Shown: positions 40,821-49,827 of the stretch, in pieces
Position numbering within the stretch: the first letter of the stretch is position 1
Layout: each line of letters starts with the position of its first letter
DNA from: Kitasatospora sp. NBC_01250
GTDB taxonomy: Bacteria; Actinomycetota; Actinomycetes; Streptomycetales; Streptomycetaceae
Assembly (NCBI RefSeq): GCF_036226465.1
Contig: NZ_CP108476.1
Span: 3,162,001 to 3,226,000, forward strand
DNA: 64,000 nt
Direction of reading: 5' to 3'
The notes under the pieces: model-generated
Told to the model about the DNA's origin: nothing
What the model saw: the letters and a program-made list of their open reading frames with translations, nothing else
The model's database searches: none
Made by a program: the position numbers and the translations under genes

Positions 40821-41915
40821 TTACTGGATACCCGCGGCCTTGCAGGCGTCGGCGTACTGGGCGGTGCAGATGTCCGAGACCTTGTACAGGCCGTCGGCGA
40901 TCACGGTGTCCTTGATGTTGTTCTTGGTCACCACGACCGGGGTCAGCAGCAGCGAGGGGACGCTGGTGCCGCCGCTGTTGGTGGTGGCGGTCGCGGTGCC
41001 GGTGACGCTCACGTTGTTGATCAGGTCGACCGCGATGGTGGCGGCGCCCTCGGCCTCAGGCTTGTAGGCCTTGTAGATGGTGTAGGCCTGGTCGCCCGTC
41101 AGGATCCGCTGGATCGCGTCGGGGGCGGCGTCCTGGCCGCCGACCGGGATGTTGTTGATGCCGTTCGCCTTGAGGGCGGTGATGATGGCGGCGGCCATGC
41201 CGTCGTTGGCGGAGTAGACGGCCTGGAAGCCGTTCTTGCCCAGCGCGGTGATCGCGGCACCGATCTTCTGGCTGGCCACGGTGGGCTGCCACTCACCGGA
41301 CTGCTCGTAGACGATCTTGCCCACGCCGGTGTCCAGCACCTTGTGCGCACCGGCCTTGAACTGACCCGCGTTCGGGTCGGTCTCGGAGCCGTTGATCATG
41401 ACGACGTTGGCGGACTTGGCGTTCGCGCCCAGCGCGTCCACCAGCGCCTGGCCCTGCAGCTCGCCGACCTTCTCGTTGTCGAACGAGACGTAGGCGGAGA
41501 CCGGGCCGGTGGCCAGCCGGTCGTACGCGATGACCTTGACGCCCTTCTTCGCCGCGTCGGTGATCCAGGAGGCGGTGCCGGGGGCGTTCACCGCGTCCAG
41601 CAGGATCACCTTGATGCCCTGCGAGACCATCGTGTCGAACTGCTGCTTCTGCGTCGACGCGTCGTTGTTGGCGTTGTTGTACTGAACGGAGCACTCGCTG
41701 CACAGGGCCTTGACCTTGGCCTCGATGAGCGGCTTGTCGAAGGACTCGTAGCGGATGGACGAGGAGTTCTCCGGCAGGAGCAGGCCGATGGTCTTGTTGC
41801 CACCCGAGCTCGCGGAGTTCGAGCTGCTGCCACCGGCCTTGCCACAGGCGGCCATGGTGAGGGCCATCGAGACCGCGGCAGTGCCGATGACGACGCGACG
41901 CATCATTGCGTTCAT
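40821..41915 (-). CDS. xylF: sugar-binding lipoprotein (xylose type)
   Basis: This 364-residue periplasmic-binding-protein-like lipoprotein has a signal peptide ending in the lipobox MAAC (Cys near residue 24), a Gly/Ser linker, and the type I sugar-binding core GLLLPENSSSIRYESFDKP...VILLDAVNAPGTASW...IAYDRLATG...YSANDGMAAAI. These are XylF-like features. ATG at 41915 has GGGAGG 10 nt upstream. It is first in xylFGH, and an exact Rok7B7 consensus site overlaps its -35 region. Confidence 0.94.
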   Translation of the reverse strand: MNAMMRRVVIGTAAVSMALTMAACGKAGGSSSNSASSGGNKTIGLLLPENSSSIRYESFDKPLIEAKVKALCSECSVQYNNANNDASTQKQQFDTMVSQGIKVILLDAVNAPGTASWITDAAKKGVKVIAYDRLATGPVSAYVSFDNEKVGELQGQALVDALGANAKSANVVMINGSETDPNAGQFKAGAHKVLDTGVGKIVYEQSGEWQPTVASQKIGAAITALGKNGFQAVYSANDGMAAAIITALKANGINNIPVGGQDAAPDAIQRILTGDQAYTIYKAYKPEAEGAATIAVDLINNVSVTGTATATTNSGGTSVPSLLLTPVVVTKNNIKDTVIADGLYKVSDICTAQYADACKAAGIQ

Positions 41916-41989
41916 GGTGGGGGTGCCTCCCTGACAGAGCCGCAACGTCGCGGCGAGGTGGAGGGAGTCAAACCCGCCACCCCGCTTGC

Positions 41990-42003
41990 CGTCAACAAGT
42001 AAA
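41990..42003 (-). promoter_or_regulatory. Rok7B7-type operator over the xylF -35 box
   Basis: On the minus strand TTTACTTGTTGAC (42003-41991) fits every position of the consensus TTKAMKHSTTSAV that I recall for S. coelicolor Rok7B7. It overlaps TTGACG (41995-41990), a good -35 hexamer 75 nt before the xylF start. Binding there would block or modulate RNA polymerase. Confidence 0.65.
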
Positions 42004-42124
42004 CCCAGCGCTCTGCGGATTCAGACCCTTTCGTTATCTTCGTGAATCCTAAGCCGAGACCAAATACTCGGCCCCCACTCAGCGAATGTCCTTTTCGCCC
42101 CTTTGTGTCACGGGACTTCGCGAC

Positions 42125-43327
42125 TCAGCCGCGCGCGCCGACCGCCTGCGAGTTGTGCCCGATTGCACCGGTTTCGCCCATCTCGCTCATCACCAGCGCG
42201 AGCGAGCCGAGCACCTCGGCCCGGCCACCCAGCGTGCCCGGGACGATCGACAACTGCCGTGCCGCGGACGGGATCGCATACCGCGCCACGGAGTCCCGGA
42301 TCGGGGAAAGCACCAGCTCACCGGCCTCGGCCAGGTCCCCGCCCAGGATCACCCGACGCGGGTTCAGCAGGTTGCACAGCGTCGCGACACCGGTGCCGAT
42401 CTGCCGGCCCGCGTCCGCGATCACCCGTCGGCAGCCCAGATCGCCCTGCTGCGCCAGCTGCACCATTGAGGAGAGCGTCAACTCGCGCTCATGGCTCGCG
42501 TTCAAGAGGTTGAGCAGGTAGCGCGAGCCGACGAAGGTCTCCAGGCAGCCGCGATTGCCGCAGCGGCAGACCGGGCCCGACTCGTCCAGCGTGATGTGCC
42601 CGATCTCGCCGGCGGTGCCGCCCTGGCCCCGGTAGATCTGGCCGTTGATCACCAGGCCGGAGCCGACGCCGCTGGCCACCTTGATGTAGGCCAGGTCGCT
42701 CACCCCCCGGCCCGCGCCCCAGACCAGCTCGCCGAGCGCGCCGAGGTTGGCGTCGTTGTCGACGTAGACCTCCATGCCCAGGCGCTTGGACAGCTCCCGG
42801 CCCGGCGCGATGCCCGTCCAGCCGGGCAGGATCGCCGTCGAGCCCAGCGCCCCGGTCTCCACGTCGATCGGGCCCGGCACGCCCAGGCCCACCCCGATCA
42901 CCTTGTCCGGGCGGAAGCCGGCCTGCGCCAGCAACCGCTCCACCAGCGCCTCGGCCCGGGCGAAGCCCTGCTCGGCGGAGACGTCCACGTTCATCGGCTC
43001 GCTCTCCTCGGCGAGCACCCGGTGCGCCAGGTTGCCCACCGCCACCCGCAGGTGCGAGTGGCCGAAGTCGACCCCGACCACGATCCCGGCATCCCCGCTG
43101 AGCGAGACACTGCGGGCCCGGCGGCCGCCGGAGGAGGTGTCGGCCACCACCACCGTGCCGCCCTCCTTGAGCTCGCGGACGATGTTGGAGACCGTCGCCG
43201 CCGAGAGTCCGGTGGCCCGGGCGATCTCGGCCTGGGTCAGCGAACCCGCCATCCGCACCGCGCGCAGCACCCGTTCGAGGTTGGCGCGGTGCAGCGAGGA
43301 CTGCGAACCCGGCGTGTCCATGGACAT
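42125..43327 (-). CDS. rok7B7: ROK-family transcriptional regulator, Rok7B7-like
   Basis: This 400-residue regulator has an N-terminal winged helix (RAVRMAGSLTQAEIARATGL then SAATVSNIVREL), an ATP/sugar-kinase-like ROK domain (VGVDFGHSHLRVAV, GLGVPGPID, DNDANLGALGE, GSGLVINGQIYRG) and the zinc motif CRCGNRGCLE. In S. coelicolor the equivalent gene next to xylFGH encodes Rok7B7, which affects xylose uptake, carbon repression, antibiotic production and development. ATG at 43327 has AGGAGGG 7 nt upstream. It lies 209 nt before xylF on the same strand. Confidence 0.9.
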   Translation of the reverse strand: MSMDTPGSQSSLHRANLERVLRAVRMAGSLTQAEIARATGLSAATVSNIVRELKEGGTVVVADTSSGGRRARSVSLSGDAGIVVGVDFGHSHLRVAVGNLAHRVLAEESEPMNVDVSAEQGFARAEALVERLLAQAGFRPDKVIGVGLGVPGPIDVETGALGSTAILPGWTGIAPGRELSKRLGMEVYVDNDANLGALGELVWGAGRGVSDLAYIKVASGVGSGLVINGQIYRGQGGTAGEIGHITLDESGPVCRCGNRGCLETFVGSRYLLNLLNASHERELTLSSMVQLAQQGDLGCRRVIADAGRQIGTGVATLCNLLNPRRVILGGDLAEAGELVLSPIRDSVARYAIPSAARQLSIVPGTLGGRAEVLGSLALVMSEMGETGAIGHNSQAVGARG

Positions 43328-43772
43328 GAAATACCCTCCTTCGGGCGCGGGAACCCGACGGTTCCCGCCCCTCACCGCGCCGTTGCGGTCGGTTCCGCGC
43401 CGCCGTCGGCCGCCGCTGCCGTCGGCACCGGTGCCCGACAAGGTCACCTTCAACTTCTGAACTCTATGCCGAGTGACCCGCGCACGGCTTCGTCAAGGCT
43501 GCCACCCGGTGGGCGGGAAAGCTCAGCGGCGGCTCAACCGCGCAGTCAGTGCCGACGGCGGCCCGGCCCGCCGGGCCGGGAGGCGGGACGGGAGGCGGGA
43601 CGGGCCCGCGGGACGCACCGGCCCGGGAAGCGGGCGTGCCGGGCAGGACCTGGGAGTGTCCGAAAACCCCGCGCCCTTACGATGTCCTGTAATTCTCGAC
43701 CGTCCATCCAGCCCCCCGAGCCACAGCGGGCGGGGCGGACGGCCTTCCAGACGCATAATGACGGGGCATCAC
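43328..43772. other. 445-nt divergent intergenic region, G-rich
   Basis: The region separates the Rok7B7-like gene from the beta-propeller gene. It holds a run of six GGG tracts at 43573-43604 and a CATAAT -10-like hexamer at 43754-43759. A TTGACG hexamer on the minus strand at 43497-43492 has no -10 at proper spacing. No coding frame is convincing. Confidence 0.55.
43573..43604 (+). repeat. G-tract cluster with a 12-bp tandem duplication (possible G-quadruplex)
   Basis: Six GGG tracts are spaced by loops of 2-4 nt. Two identical 12-bp units GGGAGGCGGGAC (43578-43589 and 43590-43601) make up most of it. The G-rich strand is the coding strand of the downstream gene. Confidence 0.6.
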
Positions 43773-45542
43773 ATGGCAGGGGATCAGCGCGGCGCGGGAG
43801 TCGACCCGGCGGCGGTCGCGGACCAGATGACGCAGCTCGGCGGAGCGCCGGTACCGGCCCAGGCGCCACCGGGCGCGCCTGCCGTACCGCCGCAGCCGGC
43901 GGGCGCTCCGGGTGGTGCGCCGGGGGCGGCGCCTGGTGCGGCGGCCAACCTCAGCTACCAGCCGACCGCCGCCGCCTTCCCCGCGCAGCCGGGCGCCACG
44001 CCGCCCCCGGGTGCGCCGGTGGGCCCGTACGACCCGCGGGGCGGTTCGTCCTACGGCTACCCGCAGACCGCTCCGCAGCAGCCGCCCGCGCCGCCCGTCT
44101 TCGGTGCGCAGCAGGGCGGTTACGCCCAGCCCGCGCCGCCCGTCCAGCCCGTCTTCGGCGCGCAGCAGGGCGGCTACGGCCAGCAGGGCGCCACGGGCTA
44201 CGGCTTCCCCGGGCCCGCCGTCCAGGTCGGCCCCGCGCCGACCAAGCAGCGCAACCCCGTGATGGTCTTCGGCGCGATCGCCGGCACCGTGCTGTCGATC
44301 GCCATCGTGATCGGCCTGGTGGTGCTGTTCGGCGGCAACAAGCCGACGCACAACACCAGCGGCGGGACCACCGGCGGCGGGGGCGGTGGGGGTGACGCCG
44401 GCAAGCTCGCCGTCTCCTGGACCGTCCCCAAGGTCGACGGCAGCGCCAGCGACCAGCGCACCATCGGCCTGTGGACCACCGACAAGCTGCTGGTCCGCGG
44501 CGACGCCACCGGCCTGACCGGCTACAACCTGAGCGACGGCAAGGTCGCCTGGACGCTGAAGGTGCCGGACGGCACCAAGTCGTTCTGCAGCATGTCCAAG
44601 AGCGTCAACAAGAACAACATCGGCGGCGTCAGCTTCAACCTCGGCGACGACGACTGCGCGGCGGTCGGCGCCATCGACGCCACCACCGGGCGGCTGATCT
44701 ACAAGGTCGGCTCGCCGCTCAGCAGCAAGAGCTTCCAGACCCAGGTCACCGTCACCGACACCACGCTCGCCGCCGCCAGCGGCTCGCTGCTGGCCGGCTT
44801 CAACCTGACCGACGGCAGCTCCGTCTGGCACTACAACGACCGCGCCAAGTACTGCTCGGACAACGCCGACGCGGCCGGCGCCGTGATCGCGGTCAGCGAC
44901 GACTGCGCCGAGGCCTCCCCGGAGCAGCAGCTGACGCTCCTGGACGCCAACACCGGCAAGACCACCGAAACCTTCAACCTCGGCAGCGGCGAGCGGCTCA
45001 CCAACATCGTCTCGGCCTCGCCGCTGGTGGTGCAGATCTCCTCGGGCTACGACAACGACTACTTCGTCGGCGTGGACTCCTCGGGCAACCCGGAGGCCAA
45101 GATCCCGCTGAAGGTCACCGGGCAGGACCGGCTGCAGCTCTCCGCCGCCTCGGACCCGATGACCAAGAGCCTGGTGATCGGCAACAACCTCTACGTCGAG
45201 GTCGACCAGAGCGGCAAGACCGCGATCCGGGCCATCGACCTGGTCGGCGGCAAGACCCTGTGGACCGTCGACGGCGGCGCCGAGAACGGCCTGCGCCTGG
45301 TGGACAACCCGTCCACGCCGACCGCGGTCACCATGGACGGCTTCGGCAAGAGCGGCCGGGTGGTCTCGCTGAGCCCGGTCGACGGCAGCGTGACCCAGCT
45401 CGCCGCCTTCAGCAGCAAGGCGAACGCCAGCAGCTTCATGCCGTTCCAGGGCGCGGAGGTCTTCTACCTCAGCGACGGCCGGGTGCTCAACATCCCGCAG
45501 CTGCCGATGGAGAACACCGCCACCATGTACAGCAAGGGCTGA
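43773..45542 (+). CDS. membrane-anchored PQQ-like beta-propeller protein
   Basis: This protein of about 589 residues has a ~150-residue Pro/Ala/Gly/Gln-rich cytoplasmic N-terminus with repeats such as PVFGAQQGGY, one membrane segment (VFGAIAGTVLSIAIVIGLVVLF) and a large external domain. The domain has PQQ-like blades, e.g. GYNLSDGKVAWTLKVPDG and IRAIDLVGGKTLWTVDGG. Several cysteines are paired in loops. The function is unknown and no PQQ cofactor is implied. ATG at 43773 follows a weak GGGG, and ATG at 43758 is an alternative adding five residues. Confidence 0.8.
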   Translation: MAGDQRGAGVDPAAVADQMTQLGGAPVPAQAPPGAPAVPPQPAGAPGGAPGAAPGAAANLSYQPTAAAFPAQPGATPPPGAPVGPYDPRGGSSYGYPQTAPQQPPAPPVFGAQQGGYAQPAPPVQPVFGAQQGGYGQQGATGYGFPGPAVQVGPAPTKQRNPVMVFGAIAGTVLSIAIVIGLVVLFGGNKPTHNTSGGTTGGGGGGGDAGKLAVSWTVPKVDGSASDQRTIGLWTTDKLLVRGDATGLTGYNLSDGKVAWTLKVPDGTKSFCSMSKSVNKNNIGGVSFNLGDDDCAAVGAIDATTGRLIYKVGSPLSSKSFQTQVTVTDTTLAAASGSLLAGFNLTDGSSVWHYNDRAKYCSDNADAAGAVIAVSDDCAEASPEQQLTLLDANTGKTTETFNLGSGERLTNIVSASPLVVQISSGYDNDYFVGVDSSGNPEAKIPLKVTGQDRLQLSAASDPMTKSLVIGNNLYVEVDQSGKTAIRAIDLVGGKTLWTVDGGAENGLRLVDNPSTPTAVTMDGFGKSGRVVSLSPVDGSVTQLAAFSSKANASSFMPFQGAEVFYLSDGRVLNIPQLPMENTATMYSKG

Positions 45543-45578
45543 GCACGAAGAGCTGACCGGACATCACGGTCGGTCCGT

Positions 45579-45609
45579 TCCGGGAGGGCAACCGGATTGC
45601 CCTCCCGGA
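45579..45609 (+). terminator. terminator after the beta-propeller gene
   Basis: A perfect 13-bp stem (45579-45591 with 45597-45609) with a 5-nt loop lies 36 nt after the stop. Confidence 0.75.
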
Positions 45610-45680
45610 CAAAGCACTCGGGCTCCGCTCGGGCGGCGTGGGAGGATGCGCCCAAGAAGCCTGACGAAGGAGTCCTGCGA

Positions 45681-48254
45681 GTGCCTGGCACCAACTTGAC
45701 CCGTGAGGAGGCCCGCACCCGAGCGGCTCTCCTCCATGTGGATGCGTACGACATCGAGCTCGACCTGAGCTCGGCCCGTGACAGTGCTACGTTCCGGTCC
45801 ACCACCGTGGTCCGGTTCACGGCCGAGGAGCCCGGCGCCACCACCTTCATCGACCTGGTCGCCCCCGAGGTGCGCGAGATCGTGCTGAACGGCGAGCAGG
45901 TGGCACTGTCCGCCTTCGCCGACAGCCGGATCGCGCTGACCGGCCTGGCCGCCGAGAACGAGCTGCGGGTGGTCGCCGACTGCGCGTACACCAACACCGG
46001 TGAGGGCCTGCACCGGTTCGTCGACCCGGTGGACGGCGAGACCTACCTGTACAGCCAGTTCGAGGTGCCGGACGCCCGGCGGGTGTTCGCCTCCTTCGAG
46101 CAGCCCGACCTCAAGGCGAGCTTCACCTTCACCGTGACCGCTCCGCGCGGCTGGGTGGTCGTCTCCAACTCGCCCACCCCCCGGCCGAGTGGCGACGGCG
46201 ACACCCAGGTCTGGTCGTTCTCCCCGACCGGCCGGATCTCCAGCTACATCACCGCCATCATCGCGGGCCCCTACGTCGGCGTCTTCGACTCGTTCACCGA
46301 CGGCGACCAGGTCGTCCCGCTGGGCATCTACTGCCGCCCCTCGCTGCGGGAGTTCCTGGACGCCGAGGCGATCTTCGACGTCACCCGGCAGGGCTTCACG
46401 TACTTCCAGGAGAAGTTCGACTTCGCCTACCCGTTCGAGAAGTACGACCAGCTCTTCGTCCCGGAGTTCAACGCCGGCGCGATGGAGAACGCGGGCGCGG
46501 TCACCTTCCGCGACCAGTACGTCTTCCGCTCGAAGGTCACGGACGCCTCCTACGAGGCCCGTGCCACCACGATCCTGCACGAGCTGGCCCACATGTGGTT
46601 CGGCAACCTGGTCACCATGGAGTGGTGGAACGACCTCTGGCTCAACGAGTCGTTCGCCACCTACGCGGAGATGGTCTCGCTGGTCGAGCCGACCGGCACC
46701 AAGTGGCCCAACGGCTGGACCACCTTCGCCAACCAGATGAAGACCTGGGCCTACCGGCAGGACCAGCTGCCCTCCACCCACCCGATCATGGCCGAGATCA
46801 ACGACCTGGAGGACGTCCAGGTCAACTTCGACGGCATCACCTACGCCAAGGGCGCCTCCGTCCTCAAGCAGCTGGTGGCCTACGTCGGCCAGGACGCCTT
46901 CTTCGAGGGCGTGCGCGCCTACTTCAAGCAGCACGCCTGGGGCAACACCACCCTCGCCGACCTGCTCGGCGCACTGGAGAAGGCCAGCGGGCGCGACCTG
47001 CGGGCCTGGTCCAAGGCCTGGCTGGAGACCGCCGGGATCAACATCCTGCGCCCCGAGATCGAGACCGACGCCGACGGCGTCATCACCTCCTTCGCGGTCC
47101 GCCAGGAGGCGCCCGCGCTGCCGGCCGGCGCCAAGGGCTCGGCCGCCCTGCGCCCGCACCGGATCGCCATCGGCTGCTACGAGCTCACCGAGGGCAAGCT
47201 GGTCCGCACCGACCGCGTCGAACTCGACGTGGACGGCGAGCTGACCGCGGTGCCGCAGCTGACCGGGCGCGCGCGTCCGTCCGTCGTCCTGCTCAACGAC
47301 GACGACCTGTCCTACGCCAAGCTGCGCCTGGACGCCGACTCGCTCGCCGTGGTCACCGAGCACCTGGGTGCCTTCGCCGAGCCGCTGCCGCGCGCGCTGG
47401 TCTGGGCCGCCGCCTGGGACATGACCCGGGACGGCGAACTGCCCACCCGCGACTACCTCGCGCTCGCCGTCGCCGGCCTGCCGGAGGAGTCCGACATCGG
47501 CGTGGTCCAGTCGGTGCACCGCCAGGCCAAGCTCGCCCTCGAGCTCTACGCCGACCCCGCCTGGCGCGAGGAGGGCCTGCTCGTCTGGGCCGCCGCCACC
47601 GAGGAGCAGCTGCGTGCCGCCGCCCCCGGCAGCGACCACCAGCTCGCCTGGGCCAAGGCGCTGGCCGCCGTCGCCCGCACCGACGGTCAACTCGACCTGC
47701 TGGCGGGCCTGCTGGACGGTTCGGTCGAGCTGCAGGGCCTGGCCGTCGACACCGACCTGCGCTGGGAGCTGCTCATCCGCCTGGTCGCGGTCGGCCGCGC
47801 CGACGAGGCCGCCATCGAGGCGGAACTCGCCCGCGACAACACCGCCGCGGGCCAGGAGAAGGCCGCCACCTGCCGCGCCGCCCGCCCCACCGCGGACGCC
47901 AAGGCAGCCGCCTGGGCCTCGGTCGTCGACTCCGACACCCTGACCAACTACGTCCAGGACGCGGTCATCACCGGCTTCAACATCGCCGACCACCGCGAGC
48001 TGCTGGCGCCGTACACGGCACGGTACTTCGATGCGCTCATCGGCGTCTGGGAGACCCGCAGCCACGAGATCGCGCAGCAGATCATCGTGGGCCTCTACCC
48101 CAGCTACCAGGTCTCTCCCGCCACCCTGGAAGCCACCGACACCTGGCTCGCCACCGCCGACCCGGCCCCGGCCCTGGCCCGCCTGGTCATCGAGTCCCGC
48201 GCCGGCGTGGAGCGCGCCCTCAAGGCCCGCGAGGCGGACCGCGCGGCGGGCTGA
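45681..48254 (+). CDS. pepN: aminopeptidase N (M1 family)
   Basis: This 857-residue zinc metallopeptidase removes N-terminal residues from peptides. The exopeptidase motif GAMEN, the zinc site HELAH at residues 300-304 with Glu323 in NESFA, and the transition-state Tyr in FDGITYAKGA are intact. A C-terminal ERAP1-like helical domain completes it. GTG at 45681 has GAAGGAG 7 nt upstream and begins VPGTNLTREEARTRA, the usual streptomycete PepN start, while the longer frame is untranslated leader. It has no signal peptide and so is cytoplasmic. Confidence 0.96.
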   Translation: MPGTNLTREEARTRAALLHVDAYDIELDLSSARDSATFRSTTVVRFTAEEPGATTFIDLVAPEVREIVLNGEQVALSAFADSRIALTGLAAENELRVVADCAYTNTGEGLHRFVDPVDGETYLYSQFEVPDARRVFASFEQPDLKASFTFTVTAPRGWVVVSNSPTPRPSGDGDTQVWSFSPTGRISSYITAIIAGPYVGVFDSFTDGDQVVPLGIYCRPSLREFLDAEAIFDVTRQGFTYFQEKFDFAYPFEKYDQLFVPEFNAGAMENAGAVTFRDQYVFRSKVTDASYEARATTILHELAHMWFGNLVTMEWWNDLWLNESFATYAEMVSLVEPTGTKWPNGWTTFANQMKTWAYRQDQLPSTHPIMAEINDLEDVQVNFDGITYAKGASVLKQLVAYVGQDAFFEGVRAYFKQHAWGNTTLADLLGALEKASGRDLRAWSKAWLETAGINILRPEIETDADGVITSFAVRQEAPALPAGAKGSAALRPHRIAIGCYELTEGKLVRTDRVELDVDGELTAVPQLTGRARPSVVLLNDDDLSYAKLRLDADSLAVVTEHLGAFAEPLPRALVWAAAWDMTRDGELPTRDYLALAVAGLPEESDIGVVQSVHRQAKLALELYADPAWREEGLLVWAAATEEQLRAAAPGSDHQLAWAKALAAVARTDGQLDLLAGLLDGSVELQGLAVDTDLRWELLIRLVAVGRADEAAIEAELARDNTAAGQEKAATCRAARPTADAKAAAWASVVDSDTLTNYVQDAVITGFNIADHRELLAPYTARYFDALIGVWETRSHEIAQQIIVGLYPSYQVSPATLEATDTWLATADPAPALARLVIESRAGVERALKAREADRAAG

Positions 48255-48279
48255 CGCCTGACGCCCGGCCTTGCCACAG

Positions 48280-48319
48280 CCGAGGGGCTGCCCTTCCTTC
48301 CGGAAGGGCAGCCCCTCGG
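48280..48319. terminator. bidirectional terminator after pepN
   Basis: A perfect 18-bp stem (48280-48297 with 48302-48319), a 4-nt loop and a following TCTTTCC make this the strongest intrinsic terminator in the window. It lies between convergent pepN and the histidine kinase. Confidence 0.85.
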
Positions 48320-48333
48320 TCTTTCCCGGGCCG

Positions 48334-49827
48334 CTACGGCAGGTCCAGCACGAACACCGCTCCCGGGCCGTCGATCTGACGCAGCGTCAGCGAGCCGCCG
48401 TGGGCGGCGGCGATGGCGTGGGCGATGGCGAGGCCGAGGCCGGTGGTGCCGGTGGTGCGGGAGCGGGTGTGGTCGCCGCGGACGAAGCGGTCGAAGACGT
48501 GGGGGGCCAGGTCCGGGGGGATGCCAGGGCCGTCGTCGGTGACGGTGAGGCGGTGGCCGGCGAGTTGGAGGGTGACGGTGGTGCCGGGCGGGGTGTGGCA
48601 GTGGGCGTTGGCGAGGAGGTTGGCGAGGACCTGGCGCAGGCGGTCCTCGTCGCCGGTGACCAGGACGGGTTCGGCGGGCAGGTCCAGGCGCCAGTGGTGG
48701 GTGGTGGCGGCGGCGCGGGCGTCGTCGGTGCAGTCCAGGGCGAGGCGGGTGAGGTCGACCTCGGCGGCGGCGAGCGGGCGGCCGGCGTCCAGGCGGGCGA
48801 GCAGGAGCAGGTCGTCGACGATGGCGCCCATCCGGCGGGCCTCGGCCTCGACGCGTTCGAGGGCGTGGCGCACGGGCGGGGCGATCGGCTCGGGGTGGCG
48901 CAGGGCCAGTTCGGCGTGGCCGCGCACGGTGGCGACGGGGGTGCGCAGTTCGTGGCCGGCGTCGGCGGCGAAGGAGCGCAGGCGGTCCTCGACGGCGTGG
49001 CGCTGGGCGAGGGCGTCCTCGACGTGGCCGAGCATCCGGTTGAGGGCCAGGCCCACCCGGCCGGTCTCGGTGGCCGGATCGGCGGCGGTGCCCGGCACGC
49101 GTTCGGAGAGCACCACCTCGCCGCGGGCCAGCGGGAGCGCGCTCACCCGCTCGGCGGTCACCGCGATCCGGTCCAGCGGGCGCAGCGCCAGGCGCAGCCA
49201 GAGCACGCCGGCCAGGCCGGCGACGCCGAGCGCGGCGGCGAAGACGGTGGCCTCGACCAGGATCGCCTGGTGCACGGTGTCGGTCAGCGGGCGCAGCGGC
49301 AGGCCGGTGACGAGCACGTCGCCGTCCTGGCCGGCCACCGCGCGGACCCGGTAGGAGCCGAGGTTGGCCAGCTCGACGGTGCGGGCGGGCCCGGCGACCG
49401 GCAGGGCGGCCAGGGTGCGCTGGCCGGCGGGGCCGAGCTTGACCAGGTCGTCGGTGTCGGCGGGAATGGTGCCGGCCTCCACGCCCGCGTCGTCCGCGTC
49501 GCCGTCCACCACGCCGGCGGCGGTGACGCTGCCGTGCAGCAGCCGGGCGCCGAAGGTGCCGGGGGCCTGGGCGCGGGTGTCGCGCGGGTCCATGAGCTGG
49601 CCGGGGACGACGGCGCCGTGTTCGAGGCTGGCTGCGTAGCGGCCGCCGGTGTCGGAGAGCTGCTGGTCGAGGCGGACCAGCAGGTAGTGCTGGAGCGCGG
49701 TGGTGACCGCCAGGCCGACCCCGGCGAAGATCACCAGCAGCAGCGCGACCAGGCCCGTGATCAGCCGCGCCCGCAGGGTGCGCGGGCGCAGCGCGGACGG
49801 GCGCAGCCGCTGGGCGGGGCGGCTCAC
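48334..49827 (-). CDS. sensor histidine kinase
   Basis: This 497-residue kinase has membrane segments at about 22-42 and 160-185 around a ~115-residue external sensor domain. A HAMP region, the phosphoacceptor His292 in DAGHELRTP, the N-box LRQVLANLLANAHCHTPPG, and ATP-lid motifs TDDGPGIPP and TTGLGLAIAHAI follow. GTG at 49827 overlaps the regulator stop (GTGA), so the pair is co-translated. The signal is unknown. The pair is divergent from the ferric-reductase-like gene, suggesting control of that locus. Confidence 0.93.
   Translation of the reverse strand: MSRPAQRLRPSALRPRTLRARLITGLVALLLVIFAGVGLAVTTALQHYLLVRLDQQLSDTGGRYAASLEHGAVVPGQLMDPRDTRAQAPGTFGARLLHGSVTAAGVVDGDADDAGVEAGTIPADTDDLVKLGPAGQRTLAALPVAGPARTVELANLGSYRVRAVAGQDGDVLVTGLPLRPLTDTVHQAILVEATVFAAALGVAGLAGVLWLRLALRPLDRIAVTAERVSALPLARGEVVLSERVPGTAADPATETGRVGLALNRMLGHVEDALAQRHAVEDRLRSFAADAGHELRTPVATVRGHAELALRHPEPIAPPVRHALERVEAEARRMGAIVDDLLLLARLDAGRPLAAAEVDLTRLALDCTDDARAAATTHHWRLDLPAEPVLVTGDEDRLRQVLANLLANAHCHTPPGTTVTLQLAGHRLTVTDDGPGIPPDLAPHVFDRFVRGDHTRSRTTGTTGLGLAIAHAIAAAHGGSLTLRQIDGPGAVFVLDLP

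Noticed and set aside
45681..48254. pepN as a secreted peptidase
   Set aside because: An in-frame upstream extension exists but carries no signal peptide, and the well-supported GTG start gives a cytoplasmic M1 enzyme.
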